Positions 46,006 to 55,285 are shown, counted from the first letter of the stretch. The stretch is DNA of 64,000 nucleotides from Microvirga sp. VF16 (GCF_016864375.1 NZ_CP069355.1:124001-188000); one strand, 5' to 3'. Notes: generated by a model not told the origin, from the letters alone. Translations and numbers: made by a program.

Positions 46006-46093
46006 CTAGGCGAGCCGGTGCATGCCGCCCCTCAAGGCATCTGAGAATTTGAAGCATGAGCTAATGCCCTACAACGACGCTGATGAGTCATCC

Positions 46094-47581
46094 CTATGGC
46101 CTCCAGTGAACTTCGCCGTCGAGAGGATAGATAGGGCGGGCAAGTTTCCGGAAAGAAAACAAGTCGTAATTGGAGCTAGTCACGCCGCCGCTTGCGCACT
46201 CGACCATTGCTTTACAGTGTTTCTCAAAGACCGGCCGGCAATACATTCTCGACTTGAGAATGAGATAGCGCGCCTTCAGAGGATCTATTGCCGTACAGTG
46301 AAAGACACCGAGATCCCATGGTTCGTGGGGACGTTCAGTGATAAGAATGATCGCTGAGTCGGTTTGAAACTTGACGGCCCGCCCCATATGGCAAAGCTGC
46401 CCGCGATAGATTGGGCCAGACACGACATAGCTGCCATCACTTGCAGCAATTACCTTCCCACACAACCGCAAGGGAGCATGAGGCGGGGCGAACCCGTCTG
46501 CTCCTACCTTGTTACCAAGATCAATCGTTGCAGTCGCTCCGATGCCAGCCTCAATCAACTCGGTGACGATCTGTGGATCACAGATGGGGCCGGCAACAAT
46601 TCCATCCAAACCTGAGGCAAGTGCGGTCGCCAACACATCCATGTTGTCGCAGGTGCCACCCGACATGCAATTATCCCCATGGTCAAGGAGCAGAACCGGC
46701 CCAGTTCCCGGTCCACCCGCCGCTTCTCGTGCAGAGGAGAGGGACTGTTCTAGCGATGATTCATGGTAGAGGAATTCTTCGCGCCTCCTCCAAGCTTCCA
46801 TAGCAACTTCATCGGCGACCGCGCGCGCGATTACCTCGTCCGATGCCACCGCCACCACGGAGACGCCAGTTTCGGCGAGATCGGCGATCGGGAAGCCGCC
46901 GAACAGTGTGACGGCGTATACGCCGTCGCGTTGCTCGGCGACGCGAGTCAGGTTGATCAGATCTGTCATCGCACAATCTTCGTTGGTGTTCATCTTGAGC
47001 GTCGCTGCCAGCATTGGCGGATGGCTCCATGCCTGTCGAGGCCGTAGTCCGTCCTTGAGCATCGCGTCGATGATACGCGCTACATGTTCGCCAGTCGCGT
47101 ACATGTCGATATGTGGATATGTCTTGAAACCGACTATGCAGTCGCAATTATCCAGCATGCGCTGCGTGATATTACCATGCAAATCGAGCGCGACCCCGAG
47201 AGGAACGTCAGGGGCAGCACTTCTGACGCGTGCCAGCAGTTCTCCCTCTGCGTCGTCGAAGCTCCGCGTCACCATCGCACCATGTAGATCGAGAAGGATC
47301 GCGTCGCAACCATGCTCGACAGCAGCAACGATGGCGGAGGCCATTTTCTCAAAGGCTTCGTCCTCAACGAGTCCACTGGGGTTGGCGGTAGCCGCGAGCG
47401 GTGTGATCAGCTCCGCTCCGTTCCGAAGCGCGTAATCGTGAAAGGCGCCTAAGGCCGTGTTCGAGCCGTTGCCGAAGGCATAGGCTTCCTCGTCCCATTT
47501 GGGATCGAAGGAATTCAGGTCGGTTCGCACGGGTGAGAATGTATTAGTTTCGTGGTTAAGGCGGGCAACGACAATGCGCAT
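46094..47581 (-). CDS. M81-family metallopeptidase (microcystinase C/MlrC-like)
   Basis: 495 residues, the usual family length. The N-terminus MRIVVARLNHETNTFSPV is the M81 signature with a metal His. LLDLHGAMVTRSFDDAEG and VALDLHGNITQRMLDN provide further metal ligands, and LLLDHGDNCMSGGTCDNM begins the C-terminal MlrC domain. MlrC opens linear microcystin peptides, but most relatives are in catabolic clusters with unknown amide substrates. It is flanked by the IS481 wreck, with no operon partner on its strand within 470 bases. Another hydrolase in a window rich in them. Confidence 0.88.
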   Translation of the reverse strand: MRIVVARLNHETNTFSPVRTDLNSFDPKWDEEAYAFGNGSNTALGAFHDYALRNGAELITPLAATANPSGLVEDEAFEKMASAIVAAVEHGCDAILLDLHGAMVTRSFDDAEGELLARVRSAAPDVPLGVALDLHGNITQRMLDNCDCIVGFKTYPHIDMYATGEHVARIIDAMLKDGLRPRQAWSHPPMLAATLKMNTNEDCAMTDLINLTRVAEQRDGVYAVTLFGGFPIADLAETGVSVVAVASDEVIARAVADEVAMEAWRRREEFLYHESSLEQSLSSAREAAGGPGTGPVLLLDHGDNCMSGGTCDNMDVLATALASGLDGIVAGPICDPQIVTELIEAGIGATATIDLGNKVGADGFAPPHAPLRLCGKVIAASDGSYVVSGPIYRGQLCHMGRAVKFQTDSAIILITERPHEPWDLGVFHCTAIDPLKARYLILKSRMYCRPVFEKHCKAMVECASGGVTSSNYDLFSFRKLARPIYPLDGEVHWRP

Positions 47582-48051
47582 CTTAGATCTCCAAACAGTT
47601 CCACAGTCGATTAGCCTCTCCGGCTAGCCTGCTGCCGATGGCCAGGGTTTATGACCATTTGCTCAACCCCAACGAATTTTAGATCGGCGGATAGCGACCG
47701 GGAGTCATAAATTCTCCAAGCCGAGCGCCTTGAGTCTGATTGGAACATGTTCGCCGATGGCCCGCTGATGTTAACTACCATTTTGATGCTTTCAAAATCT
47801 CGGTCTAAAAGCCAATGAACGTTGCGTCTGCTGCTCCTATACATGCCTCCGGCAGGCAGTCGCAGGTCTATACTGCGCTCACACATGAGCACATGGCCAC
47901 AGCAAACGAGCTCCGCGTCAGAGGTGAGCACGAGGCGAACCCGATACTGGTGGCTCTGATTGCCTTGCGAGGCGGATATGCATGAGCTTTCTCTCGGTTA
48001 ATCGCTATTGACGCAGTCACTTCATCGTGGGCGCGCAAACGTTGCGTAGGA
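47582..48051. other. 470-bp stretch without a recognised gene
   Basis: Between the M81 peptidase and the omega-aminotransferase. A minus-strand open frame of 106 codons (47611-47931) has no motif I recognise and an odd composition, so I do not call it a gene. It presumably includes the promoter of the M81 gene. Confidence 0.45.
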
Positions 48052-49389
48052 TCAAGTGACGCGTTTCAAGGCATCCGACAAGGTGTCAATGATGGCGTCG
48101 ATCTGAGCGATCTCGATAATGAGAGGCGGCGACAGAGCAATGATATCGCCCGTGACCCGGATCAACAGCCCTCGCTCAAAGCAGTCAACGAAAGCATCAT
48201 ACGCCCTGGTTCCTGGAGCGCCTGTGCGGCTTTCCAGTTCGATGCCGGCAATCAGACCGATGGTGCGAATGTCGACGACGTTCGGGAGTCCTTTCAGACT
48301 GTGGATGGCATCATGCCAGTAGGTTTCGATCTCGGATGCCCGGGTGAGCAGTCCTTCCTCTCGATAGATCGAGAGGGTCGCCAGTCCCGCAGCACAGGCG
48401 GCCGGATGGCCTGAATGCGTGTAGCCGTGGAACAGCTCGATCTGGCTTTCCGGCCCCTGCATCAGCGCATCATGGACCTTCCGACTGGCGAACACGGCGC
48501 CCATGGGAATGGCACCATTGGTCAGGCCCTTGGCCGTGGTCACGAGGTCAGGCACGACACCGAAGTAATCCACCGCAAACGGCGCCCCAAGACGCCCGAA
48601 GCCCGTGATGACCTCATCGAAGATCAGCAGGATGCCATAGCGGTCACAGATCGCCCGCAAGCGCTCGAGGTAACCTTTCGGTGGAATGAGAACGCCGGTT
48701 GAGCCTGCCACCGGCTCGACAATGACGGCTGCAATCGTTTCCGCCCCATGGAGGGCGACGAGGCGCTCGAGATCATCCGCGAGTTCAGCACCATGCTCGG
48801 GCTGGCCTTTCACGAAGGCATTGCGAACCGGATCATGGGTATGCCGCAGATGGTCGGCGCCAGGGAGTTGCGGGAACAAACGACGGTTGTTCAGGATGCC
48901 GCCGACCGTGATGCCTCCGAAGCCCACGCCATGATAGCCACGCTCCCGCCCGATCAGACGCGTTCTGGTGCCCTGGCCAATGGCGCGCTGATAAGCGATG
49001 GCGATCTTCAGAGCCGTGTCGACGGATTCCGAACCAGAGCCGGTAAAGAACACGCGGTCGAGACCGGCACTCGGCCCACCCGGTGCAATGGCGGCTAGAC
49101 GCTCGGCGAACTCGAAGGCGATCGGATGTCCCATCTGGAATGAGGGGGCGTAGTCCATGGTGAAGAGTTGCCGCCCCACCGCGTCTGCAATCTCGCGACG
49201 ACCGTGACCGGCGTTCACGCACCACAAGCCTGCGGTGCCATCGAGGATCTGACGGTTGTCATCGCTCCTGTAGTACATCCCTTCCGCTCTCGTGAGCAGG
49301 CGGGGCGCTGCCTTGAACTGGCGGTTTGCCGTGAAGGGCATCCAGTAACTGTCGAGCCGGAAGCTGTTGTGCCGTTGAGGAGCGTTCAT
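48052..49389 (-). CDS. Class-III omega-aminotransferase (beta-alanine:pyruvate-like)
   Basis: 445 residues. Schiff-base Lys in LVTTAKGLTNGAIPMGAV (about residue 287), PLP Asp in LIFDEVITGFGRLG, phosphate-binding FFTGSGSESVDTALK and RGYHGVGFGGITVGGI. The N-terminus SYWMPFTANRQFKAAPRL is typical of beta-alanine/omega-amino acid:pyruvate transaminases. It is divergently transcribed from an XRE-cupin regulator across 153 bases, the classic arrangement where the regulator controls the enzyme. More GC-rich than the 35-kb aminotransferase and not close to it in sequence. Confidence 0.88.
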   Translation of the reverse strand: MNAPQRHNSFRLDSYWMPFTANRQFKAAPRLLTRAEGMYYRSDDNRQILDGTAGLWCVNAGHGRREIADAVGRQLFTMDYAPSFQMGHPIAFEFAERLAAIAPGGPSAGLDRVFFTGSGSESVDTALKIAIAYQRAIGQGTRTRLIGRERGYHGVGFGGITVGGILNNRRLFPQLPGADHLRHTHDPVRNAFVKGQPEHGAELADDLERLVALHGAETIAAVIVEPVAGSTGVLIPPKGYLERLRAICDRYGILLIFDEVITGFGRLGAPFAVDYFGVVPDLVTTAKGLTNGAIPMGAVFASRKVHDALMQGPESQIELFHGYTHSGHPAACAAGLATLSIYREEGLLTRASEIETYWHDAIHSLKGLPNVVDIRTIGLIAGIELESRTGAPGTRAYDAFVDCFERGLLIRVTGDIIALSPPLIIEIAQIDAIIDTLSDALKRVT

Positions 49390-49542
49390 GACCGAGATCC
49401 TTTCGATGGAGGATCATGGCCATGATCGAAGGAGGCCAACAAGTCCTTTTCTTCTCTTTGCTAAGTGATTGATATTGCTCGGCGCAAAGCAGTGTGTTTG
49501 TCTTATCTCGAACAACTGAAACACACGGGTCACAGTGCTGCG

Positions 49543-50091
49543 ATGGAATTCGATCTAGGCGGACGGCTTCGTTATGTTCGGGGGCTGCATAACCTGTCTC
49601 AGCGCGAGCTTGCCAAGCGCGCAGGCATCACCAACTCCACGATCTCGTTGATCGAGTCCAACCAGACCAATCCATCAGTCGGAGCGCTGAAACGCATTCT
49701 GGACGGCATCCCGATCGGGTTGGCGGAATTCTTTGCCCTGGAACCGGAGAAGCCGAAGCAGGCCTTTTATCGCTCCGACGAACTGGTCGAGATCGGGAAG
49801 GGCAAGATCTCCTTCCGCCAGGTCGGCAACAACCTGTTCGGCCGCGCCCTTCAGATCCTGAAGGAGCGCTATGAACCTAGCGCGGACACCGGCAAAGTTC
49901 CTCTGACGCATCAGGGCGAAGAGGGCGGCATCATCCTGAGCGGTCGGCTCGAGGTCACAGTCGAGGGCGAGCGGCGCATCCTTGGGCCGGGGGATGCCTA
50001 TTACTTCGAGAGCTGGAGACCGCATCGCTTCCGATGCGTCGGCCCGGTGCCTTGTGAGGTTGTCAGCGCCTGTACACCGCCGACCTTCTGA
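49543..50091 (+). CDS. XRE-cupin transcriptional regulator (PuuR-like)
   Basis: 182 residues from the ATG at 49543; the frame extends 26 codons upstream without homology. N-terminal HTH_3: LSQRELAKRAGITNSTISLI, residues about 20-40. C-terminal cupin_2 domain with THQGEEGGIILSGRLEV and LGPGDAYYFESWRPHRF. PuuR-type proteins repress polyamine or amino-compound catabolism genes and bind ligand in the cupin. Divergent from the omega-aminotransferase, so likely its regulator; operators should lie at 49390-49542. Confidence 0.88.
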   Translation: MEFDLGGRLRYVRGLHNLSQRELAKRAGITNSTISLIESNQTNPSVGALKRILDGIPIGLAEFFALEPEKPKQAFYRSDELVEIGKGKISFRQVGNNLFGRALQILKERYEPSADTGKVPLTHQGEEGGIILSGRLEVTVEGERRILGPGDAYYFESWRPHRFRCVGPVPCEVVSACTPPTF

Positions 50092-50136
50092 CTGTGTGAG
50101 GAATGTTTGGCCTTGAAGCGGCTGGCGTCAGGTGGG

Positions 50137-50270
50137 TTTACGCAGCTTGGAAGCGCCACTCGTCCCTGTAACGATCGACCGCGAGATCCTTGTGCGAAAT
50201 CTGCGGTACCTGGCCGGTGATCAGATCGGCAAGGACACACCCGGAGCCGCAGGCCATGGTCCAACCGAGG
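50137..50270 (-). pseudogene. dadA-like D-amino-acid dehydrogenase, C-terminal scrap
   Basis: The minus-strand frame ending at 50137-50139 reads LGWTMACGSGCVLADLITGQ followed by a short tail ending DEWRFQAA. LGWTMACGSG-LLADLISG is the conserved FAD-contacting C-terminus of D-amino acid dehydrogenase/glycine oxidase-type DAO proteins. Everything upstream is replaced by the IS630 wreck from about 50271. The transposase piece also ends at this join, so a deletion removed both the dadA body and the transposase C-terminus. D-amino acid oxidation would fit the racemase and transaminase content of the area. Confidence 0.75.
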
Positions 50271-50271
50271 G

Positions 50272-50910
50272 TTACTCGTAGTCCACCCGCGCGGAGCGGC
50301 CGGGCGCCACCGTTTGGGGAGCGCGTGTGTCGGCGAGCAGCTGGAACGGCAACTCGTCAAAGCAGACGACGGGCCGGTCCGTGCTGTAGGGCTTAGCATA
50401 CAGATCCAGCACGTCCTCCATGCGCCAGACAAAGTCCGCTCCCACCGACGCGATGCACCACTGCTTGCGTTGCCACGACTTCAGTGTGTTTTTTAAGCGC
50501 CCGGCGCACTGTCTCGTCGCTGATGGTCTCCACCACCCCGAGTTCGACCAGGCGATCGGCCAGCAGTTGCAGGGTCCAGTGGCCCCGCCCTGACGGGGCA
50601 TCGCTGCAGGCCAGCGCCACCAGGAAAGCCTGCTGCTTGGGATCGAGCTTGGGCCGGCCGCCGGGCCGCGGCTTCTCGTGCAGGGCACAGGCGGCGCGGC
50701 CCTCGACAAACCGATGGCGGGTACGCTCGACCGTGGCAGGGTGCACATGCAGGCTGGCCGCGATCTGGGCATCGGTCTTGCGCTCATCGGCGGCGAGCAG
50801 GATGCGAGCGCGGGTGAGCGTGCGGGCTGGGGCGATGCCCTTGTTGAGCAGGCCCAACAGTTCGGTGCGTTCGCGGCGGGTGAGAGGTCGACGAGATAGC
50901 GCTTCAGCAT
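50272..50910 (-). pseudogene. IS630-family transposase, frameshifted and truncated
   Basis: Starts MLKRYLVDLSP at 50910. One frame continues with GLLNKGIAPARTLTRARILL, LHVHPATVERTRHRFVE and LLADRLVELGVV, and then at an A-run near 50490 (CTTAAAAAACAC) the homology moves to another frame: NTLKSWQRKQWCIASVGADF and PVVCFDELPFQLLADTRAP. It ends at VDYE, where the family continues YRRNGT with the rest of the catalytic domain. The first Asp (CFDE) is present and the others lost. The frame change could have been programmed in the ancestor, but the truncation makes it inactive anyway. Confidence 0.85.
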
Positions 50911-51259
50911 GGGAGAGCCCTCCCTCAGATTGGCTCAGTCTACACCTGCCCGATCAATCCCCCAGCTCTCCTGTGGCCTAGGACTAACAGTTATTGATCC
51001 GGCTTGGGTGCAGTTGAAACACCGGCGGTCATGGATAAGATCGGATAGCCCAGTCAGGCTCCGGGACTGTTCAAGTTCACCCTAGCCGTCTCTATAGTAT
51101 GGACCATTGACCCAACCACTCTCATGTGAGGCCGTCGGGGGCGTCTACCATCACATCTTGCGCTGACTCCTACTGGCATCCATGTCATGGCTGCCAGGCA
51201 GCTTGCCGGCGATGAATTTGCGCACTCTCCCTCCGCTCTTCGATGGACGACCCGCGCGG
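50911..51259. other. 349-bp stretch, no gene recognised
   Basis: Between the IS630 wreck and the end of bioZ. No hairpin strong enough to name as the bio operon terminator and no coding frame with recognisable motifs. Confidence 0.4.
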
Positions 51260-52243
51260 CTACAGGCCCACCACGAGCGCACCGCCGGTCAGCCCGGCGC
51301 CGGCCGCGGCGAGGAGCAGCGTCTCGCCCCGCCGTAGCGGCTCGGCCTGGTGAGACAGGGAGAGCGACAGCGGGATCGTGGCAGCCGACGAATTGCCGTA
51401 TTCCGTGACAGTGGTCATCGTCTTGCTTTTATCTATGGCGAGCTTGTCGGCCACGGCCTCGAGAATGCGGGCATTGGCTTGGTGCGGAACAAAGCGATCC
51501 ACGGCCTGAACCGGAACCTCCGCTGCCGCCAGCGCCTCGGCTGAACAGCGCGCCATCATCGCAACCGCCTTGGTGAACACGGCACGTCCGTCCGCGATGG
51601 TCATGCGGGTTGCGGCAACGTCGAGATCTCCGGCAAACGGCCAGTGGCTGCCGCCCGCCGGAATCTGGATCAGGCCGTAGCCTGCTCCGTCGGAGTCCAG
51701 CGCGGCACCGAGGACGCCGTGGCCGGGATCGGACGATGGGGCCAGAAGGACGGCGCCGGCGGCGTCGGCGAACAGCACGGCGCTGGCGCGCTCGGAGGGG
51801 TTGATGCGGCGGCTGAGGATATTGGCGGCGATGACCAGCGCCGGTTTGCCCTGCAGGCGAACGAAGGCGTCGGCGAAGGTCAAGGCATAGATGAAGCCGG
51901 CGCAAGCGCCGGCGAGATCGACCGCACCGGCACGAGCCAGGCCGAGGCGGTGGGCGACCAGCGGTGCGCTGGGCGGCAGCAGATGATCGGGCGTCGAGGT
52001 TGCCAGCAGCAGCAGGCCGACCGTGGCGCGGTCAAGGTCTGCCATCGCAAGCGCCCTCTCGCCTGCCTTTGCAGCCAGCCCGGACAGGGTGTCGGACGGC
52101 TCCGCCCATCGGCGCGACAGGATGCCGGTCCGCCTCTCGATCCAGCCGGGGTCCAGGCCGAGGGAGGCCTCGATCTCGGCGTTGGGTACGGTCCGCGCCG
52201 GCGCGTGATGGCCGAGGCCGATGATCCTGGCGCCGCGGGTCAC
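51260..52243 (-). CDS. bioZ: BioZ, KASIII-type ketosynthase for pimeloyl precursor
   Basis: 327 residues of the FabH fold. The active-site triad is Cys in VDLAGACAGFIYA (about residue 112), His in RFVPHQANARI and Asn in TEYGNSSAATIPL. Placement as last gene of bioB-F-D-A-Z identifies it as BioZ rather than a general FabH. In alphaproteobacteria BioZ condenses glutaryl-CoA with malonyl-ACP, giving the oxo-pimeloyl-ACP from which the C7 chain of biotin is made. That explains the absence of bioC/bioH here. Its start overlaps bioA by 4 bases (ATGA). Confidence 0.92.
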   Translation of the reverse strand: MTRGARIIGLGHHAPARTVPNAEIEASLGLDPGWIERRTGILSRRWAEPSDTLSGLAAKAGERALAMADLDRATVGLLLLATSTPDHLLPPSAPLVAHRLGLARAGAVDLAGACAGFIYALTFADAFVRLQGKPALVIAANILSRRINPSERASAVLFADAAGAVLLAPSSDPGHGVLGAALDSDGAGYGLIQIPAGGSHWPFAGDLDVAATRMTIADGRAVFTKAVAMMARCSAEALAAAEVPVQAVDRFVPHQANARILEAVADKLAIDKSKTMTTVTEYGNSSAATIPLSLSLSHQAEPLRRGETLLLAAAGAGLTGGALVVGL

Positions 52244-53505
52244 AGGGCCTGCCCCGCGAGGTCGGCGGCCCTGTCGACCGCGTCATGGAGCCGGTCGAGC
52301 TCGCTGGCGCTCACGCAGTACGGCGGCAAGAGATAGATCACATTGCCGAGCGGGCGCACCAGAAGGTCGCGCTCGAGGAAGAAGGCGCGCAGCTTCGGGC
52401 CAATCCCGGCGAGATAGCCGGGATTGGCGACCGCCAGTTCGAAGGCCGCGATCGTTCCGCTAACCCGGACCTCGGCGAAGCGGGGATCGCCCGCAAAGCG
52501 GCCGGCGCCTTCGGCCTGCAGGCGCGAGAGCGCTGCAATCCGTTCCATGACCGGCTCGTCTTGCCAGATCCGGACATTGGCCAACGCCGCGGCGCAGGCG
52601 ATGGGGTTGGCGGTATAAGAGCTCGAATGAAAGAACGTCCGGCTGCGGTCCGGCGCATAATGCGCCTGGAAGATCGCATCGGTGGCAAGCGTCGCGGCAA
52701 GCGGGATCGCGCCACCGGTCAGGCCCTTCGACGTGCACAAAATGTCCGGCGAGATGCCGGCCTGCTCGCAGGCAAACAGCGAGCCGGTCCGGCCCCAGCC
52801 GGTCATGACCTCGTCGGCAATGAACAGCGTTCCCGACGCCTCGGCAATCCGCTTCAGCTCCGTGAGCACGCGGGCCGGATACATCCGCATGCCGCCCGCA
52901 CCGAGCACCAGCGGCTCGACGATCAGCGCCGCCGCGTTGCAGTCGCGCGTGAACAACTCGAAGGCGTCGAGCGTCTCCTGCTCCCGGCCGGAGGCCGGAA
53001 ACGGAATGGTGTCGACCTCAAAGAGCAGCGGCTCATAGGCCGCGTTGAAGACGCCGCGCGTGCCGACACTCATCGCCCCGATGGTGTCACCGTGGTAACT
53101 GTGCTCCATCACAATGACGCGCGAGCGAGGCCGGTCGGTATGGCGGAAGTAGCCGAGCGCCATCTTGAGCGCGACCTCGACGCTGGTCGACCCGCTGTCG
53201 GAATAAAAAACCCAGTCGAGGCCGGCCGGGGCCATGGCGACGAGGGCAGCGGCGAGTTCCACAGCCGGCTCGTGCGTGAAGCCGGCGAAGATGATCTGGT
53301 CGAGTTGCTCCGCGGTCGACCGAATGGCCTCAACGATTGCCGGGTGCCGATGGCGATGGGTCACCACCCACCAGGACGAGATAGCATCGAGGATCTGGCG
53401 GTCATCGATGCTTTCCAGGTAGGCCCCGTCGGTGCGCACGATCGTCGGCAGGGCCGGTTCAAGGGCGTGCTGCGTGAACGGGTGCCAAACCGCCGATCGA
53501 CTCAT
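52240..53505 (-). CDS. bioA: Adenosylmethionine-8-amino-7-oxononanoate aminotransferase
   Basis: 421 residues, class-III PLP enzyme converting KAPA to DAPA with S-adenosylmethionine as amino donor. Schiff-base Lys in ILCTSKGLTGGAIPLAA; PLP Asp in LFIADEVMTGWGRTG; DAISSWWVVTHRHRHPA is the BioA-specific substrate segment and MEHSYHGDTIGAMSVG the phosphate site. 4-base overlaps on both sides within the bio operon. Confidence 0.95.
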   Translation of the reverse strand: MSRSAVWHPFTQHALEPALPTIVRTDGAYLESIDDRQILDAISSWWVVTHRHRHPAIVEAIRSTAEQLDQIIFAGFTHEPAVELAAALVAMAPAGLDWVFYSDSGSTSVEVALKMALGYFRHTDRPRSRVIVMEHSYHGDTIGAMSVGTRGVFNAAYEPLLFEVDTIPFPASGREQETLDAFELFTRDCNAAALIVEPLVLGAGGMRMYPARVLTELKRIAEASGTLFIADEVMTGWGRTGSLFACEQAGISPDILCTSKGLTGGAIPLAATLATDAIFQAHYAPDRSRTFFHSSSYTANPIACAAALANVRIWQDEPVMERIAALSRLQAEGAGRFAGDPRFAEVRVSGTIAAFELAVANPGYLAGIGPKLRAFFLERDLLVRPLGNVIYLLPPYCVSASELDRLHDAVDRAADLAGQAL

Positions 53506-54140
53506 GAGAGGACCTCATCAAACAAAGTTGCGTCGAAGCTGTCTCTCATGGCCGATCGCAACGCCTCCGGCGTCAAGGGATTAAGCCGCGGCAAGCAACC
53601 GAGAACCCGCACCCTCGCCAATTCCGCGATCATGCGCTGAGTGTCCTCCCTCTCGTCGCCGATGAAGACGACGCCCAGGATCGGGATCGCGCGCCGGCGC
53701 AGCGCCTCGATCGAGAGAAGCGTGTGATTGATCGTGCCGAGCGCGGTCCGAGCACACAGCACCACCGGCGCACCCCAGCAGGCAAAGACGTCGATGAAGA
53801 GCGTCGCGCGAGTCAGCGGCACCAGCAGCCCCCCTGCCCCCTCGACGACGAGCGGCCGATCCGTCTGAGGCAGGACGAGCGCATCGGGGTCGATCACGAC
53901 GCCGTCGAGCGCAGCGGCAAGGTGCGGCGAGGCCGGTGTTGTCAGCCGCCACGCCTCCGGAAGGATCCGAGACGCGGGAAGGCCAGACAGACGTGCGACC
54001 GTCTCGGAGTCGGTCTCGTCCCCAAGGCCGGCCTGGACCGGCTTCCAGTAGAGGCCGTCGAGGAGCGCTGTGAGTCCTGCGGCGAAGACGGTCTTGCCGA
54101 TACCGGTGTCGGTCCCTGAGACGACGATCTTGAGCGTCAT
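53502..54140 (-). CDS. bioD: Dethiobiotin synthetase
   Basis: 212 residues; closes the ureido ring of dethiobiotin from DAPA, CO2 and ATP. The P-loop VSGTDTGIGKTVFAAGL is at the N-terminus, YWKPVQAGLGDETDS the next conserved block, and LVVEGAGGLLVPL holds the Mg-binding Glu. The C-terminal third is shorter and more variable than in E. coli, as in other alphaproteobacteria. Overlaps bioA and bioF by 4 bases each. Confidence 0.94.
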   Translation of the reverse strand: MTLKIVVSGTDTGIGKTVFAAGLTALLDGLYWKPVQAGLGDETDSETVARLSGLPASRILPEAWRLTTPASPHLAAALDGVVIDPDALVLPQTDRPLVVEGAGGLLVPLTRATLFIDVFACWGAPVVLCARTALGTINHTLLSIEALRRRAIPILGVVFIGDEREDTQRMIAELARVRVLGCLPRLNPLTPEALRSAMRDSFDATLFDEVLS

Positions 54141-55285
54141 GCGGCGAGCCCTCCGAGCTCTTCTGCGAGCGCTTCGGTCATGGCCGATACGGCGGCATGA
54201 TCAACATTGAGCGTGAGCGAGATGCGCAACCGTGCCGTGCCTTCCGGGACGGTCGGGGGCCGCACCCCGCGGAGATCGAATCCGCGTGCCTGCAAGGCCG
54301 CGGCGAGCGCCATCGTGCGGCCATTGTCGCCGATGACGACCGGCAGGATCTGGGAGCCGCTCGGCATGCGACCGCAGCGGTCGACAAGTTGCTGCCCGGC
54401 GAAGGCGACGAGCTCCGCCAGGCGCTCGCGCCGTTCGGGCTCCTCGCGCAGGATCGCGAGTGCCTCCAGCGCGGCAATCGCCATCAAGGGCGGCGGTGCG
54501 GTCGCATAGATGAAGGGCCGGCAGCGATTGATCAGGAAATCGGCGAGCGTCCGCGGGGCCGTGAGGAGCGCGCCCGAGCCGCCGAGCGCCTTGCCGCAGG
54601 TATGAAGGACGACGACATTGTCGCGGCCCTCGAATTCGGCCGCAAGGCCTCGCCCGTCCGGCCCATAGAGACCGGTCGCATGGGCCTCGTCAACGAAGAG
54701 GAAGGCTTCGCAACGGTCGGCGAGCGCGACGAGATCGCCGAGCGGGGCGCGGTCACCGTCCATGCTGTAGAGACTTTCGACGACGATCCAGGCACGCCCC
54801 GTGCCGCCGGCCGCGCGATAGGCGCGGATCGCATCCTCAATTGCCGAAACGTCATTGTGCGGGGCCGCGACCACCTCGGCCCGGCCGGCCCGTGCTCCCT
54901 CATGCGCGCTCGCGTGGACGAGTTCGTCGAGGACGATGAGGTCGCCCTTCTGCGGAAGGGTCGTCAGAACGGCGAAGTTCGCCACGTAGCCGCCGCCGAA
55001 ATAAAGCGCGCGCTCAGCGCCGAAGAAGGCGGCCGCCCTCTCCTCGAGCGCCTCGTGCTCGGGACAGTTGCCGCGCAGGAGCCGCGAACCACCGGCGCCG
55101 ACCGGCGTGCCTTCGGCGAGCGCCTCCGCCAGCCTTGCCCTGAGCCGCTGCGCGGTCGCCAGGCCAAGATAGTCATTTGATGCAAAGTCAAACCCGACCC
55201 GCGGCAGGAGACCTCGGAGCCGGTTCTTGCGTGCAAGGCCCCTAAGCGTCGCCTCGTAGCGGTCGAGGAGTGCTGCGCCCATCAT
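54137..55285 (-). CDS. bioF: 8-amino-7-oxononanoate synthase
   Basis: 382 residues, alpha-oxoamine synthase that joins pimeloyl thioester and L-alanine. FASNDYLGLA starts the core; GSRLLRGNCPEHEALEERAA, LFVDEAHATGLYGPDGRG (PLP Asp and His) and LHTCGKALGGSGALL (Schiff-base Lys) follow. Start ATG overlaps the bioB stop by 4 bases. Confidence 0.95.
   Translation of the reverse strand: MMGAALLDRYEATLRGLARKNRLRGLLPRVGFDFASNDYLGLATAQRLRARLAEALAEGTPVGAGGSRLLRGNCPEHEALEERAAAFFGAERALYFGGGYVANFAVLTTLPQKGDLIVLDELVHASAHEGARAGRAEVVAAPHNDVSAIEDAIRAYRAAGGTGRAWIVVESLYSMDGDRAPLGDLVALADRCEAFLFVDEAHATGLYGPDGRGLAAEFEGRDNVVVLHTCGKALGGSGALLTAPRTLADFLINRCRPFIYATAPPPLMAIAALEALAILREEPERRERLAELVAFAGQQLVDRCGRMPSGSQILPVVIGDNGRTMALAAALQARGFDLRGVRPPTVPEGTARLRISLTLNVDHAAVSAMTEALAEELGGLAA

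Noticed and set aside
47611..47931. 106-codon minus-strand frame between the M81 and aminotransferase genes
   Set aside because: No motif, unusual composition and no clear start signal; kept as intergenic.
51260..52243. FabH (housekeeping fatty-acid initiation) for the KASIII gene
   Set aside because: Its coupling as last gene of the bio operon points to BioZ; a housekeeping fabH is normally in a plsX-linked locus.
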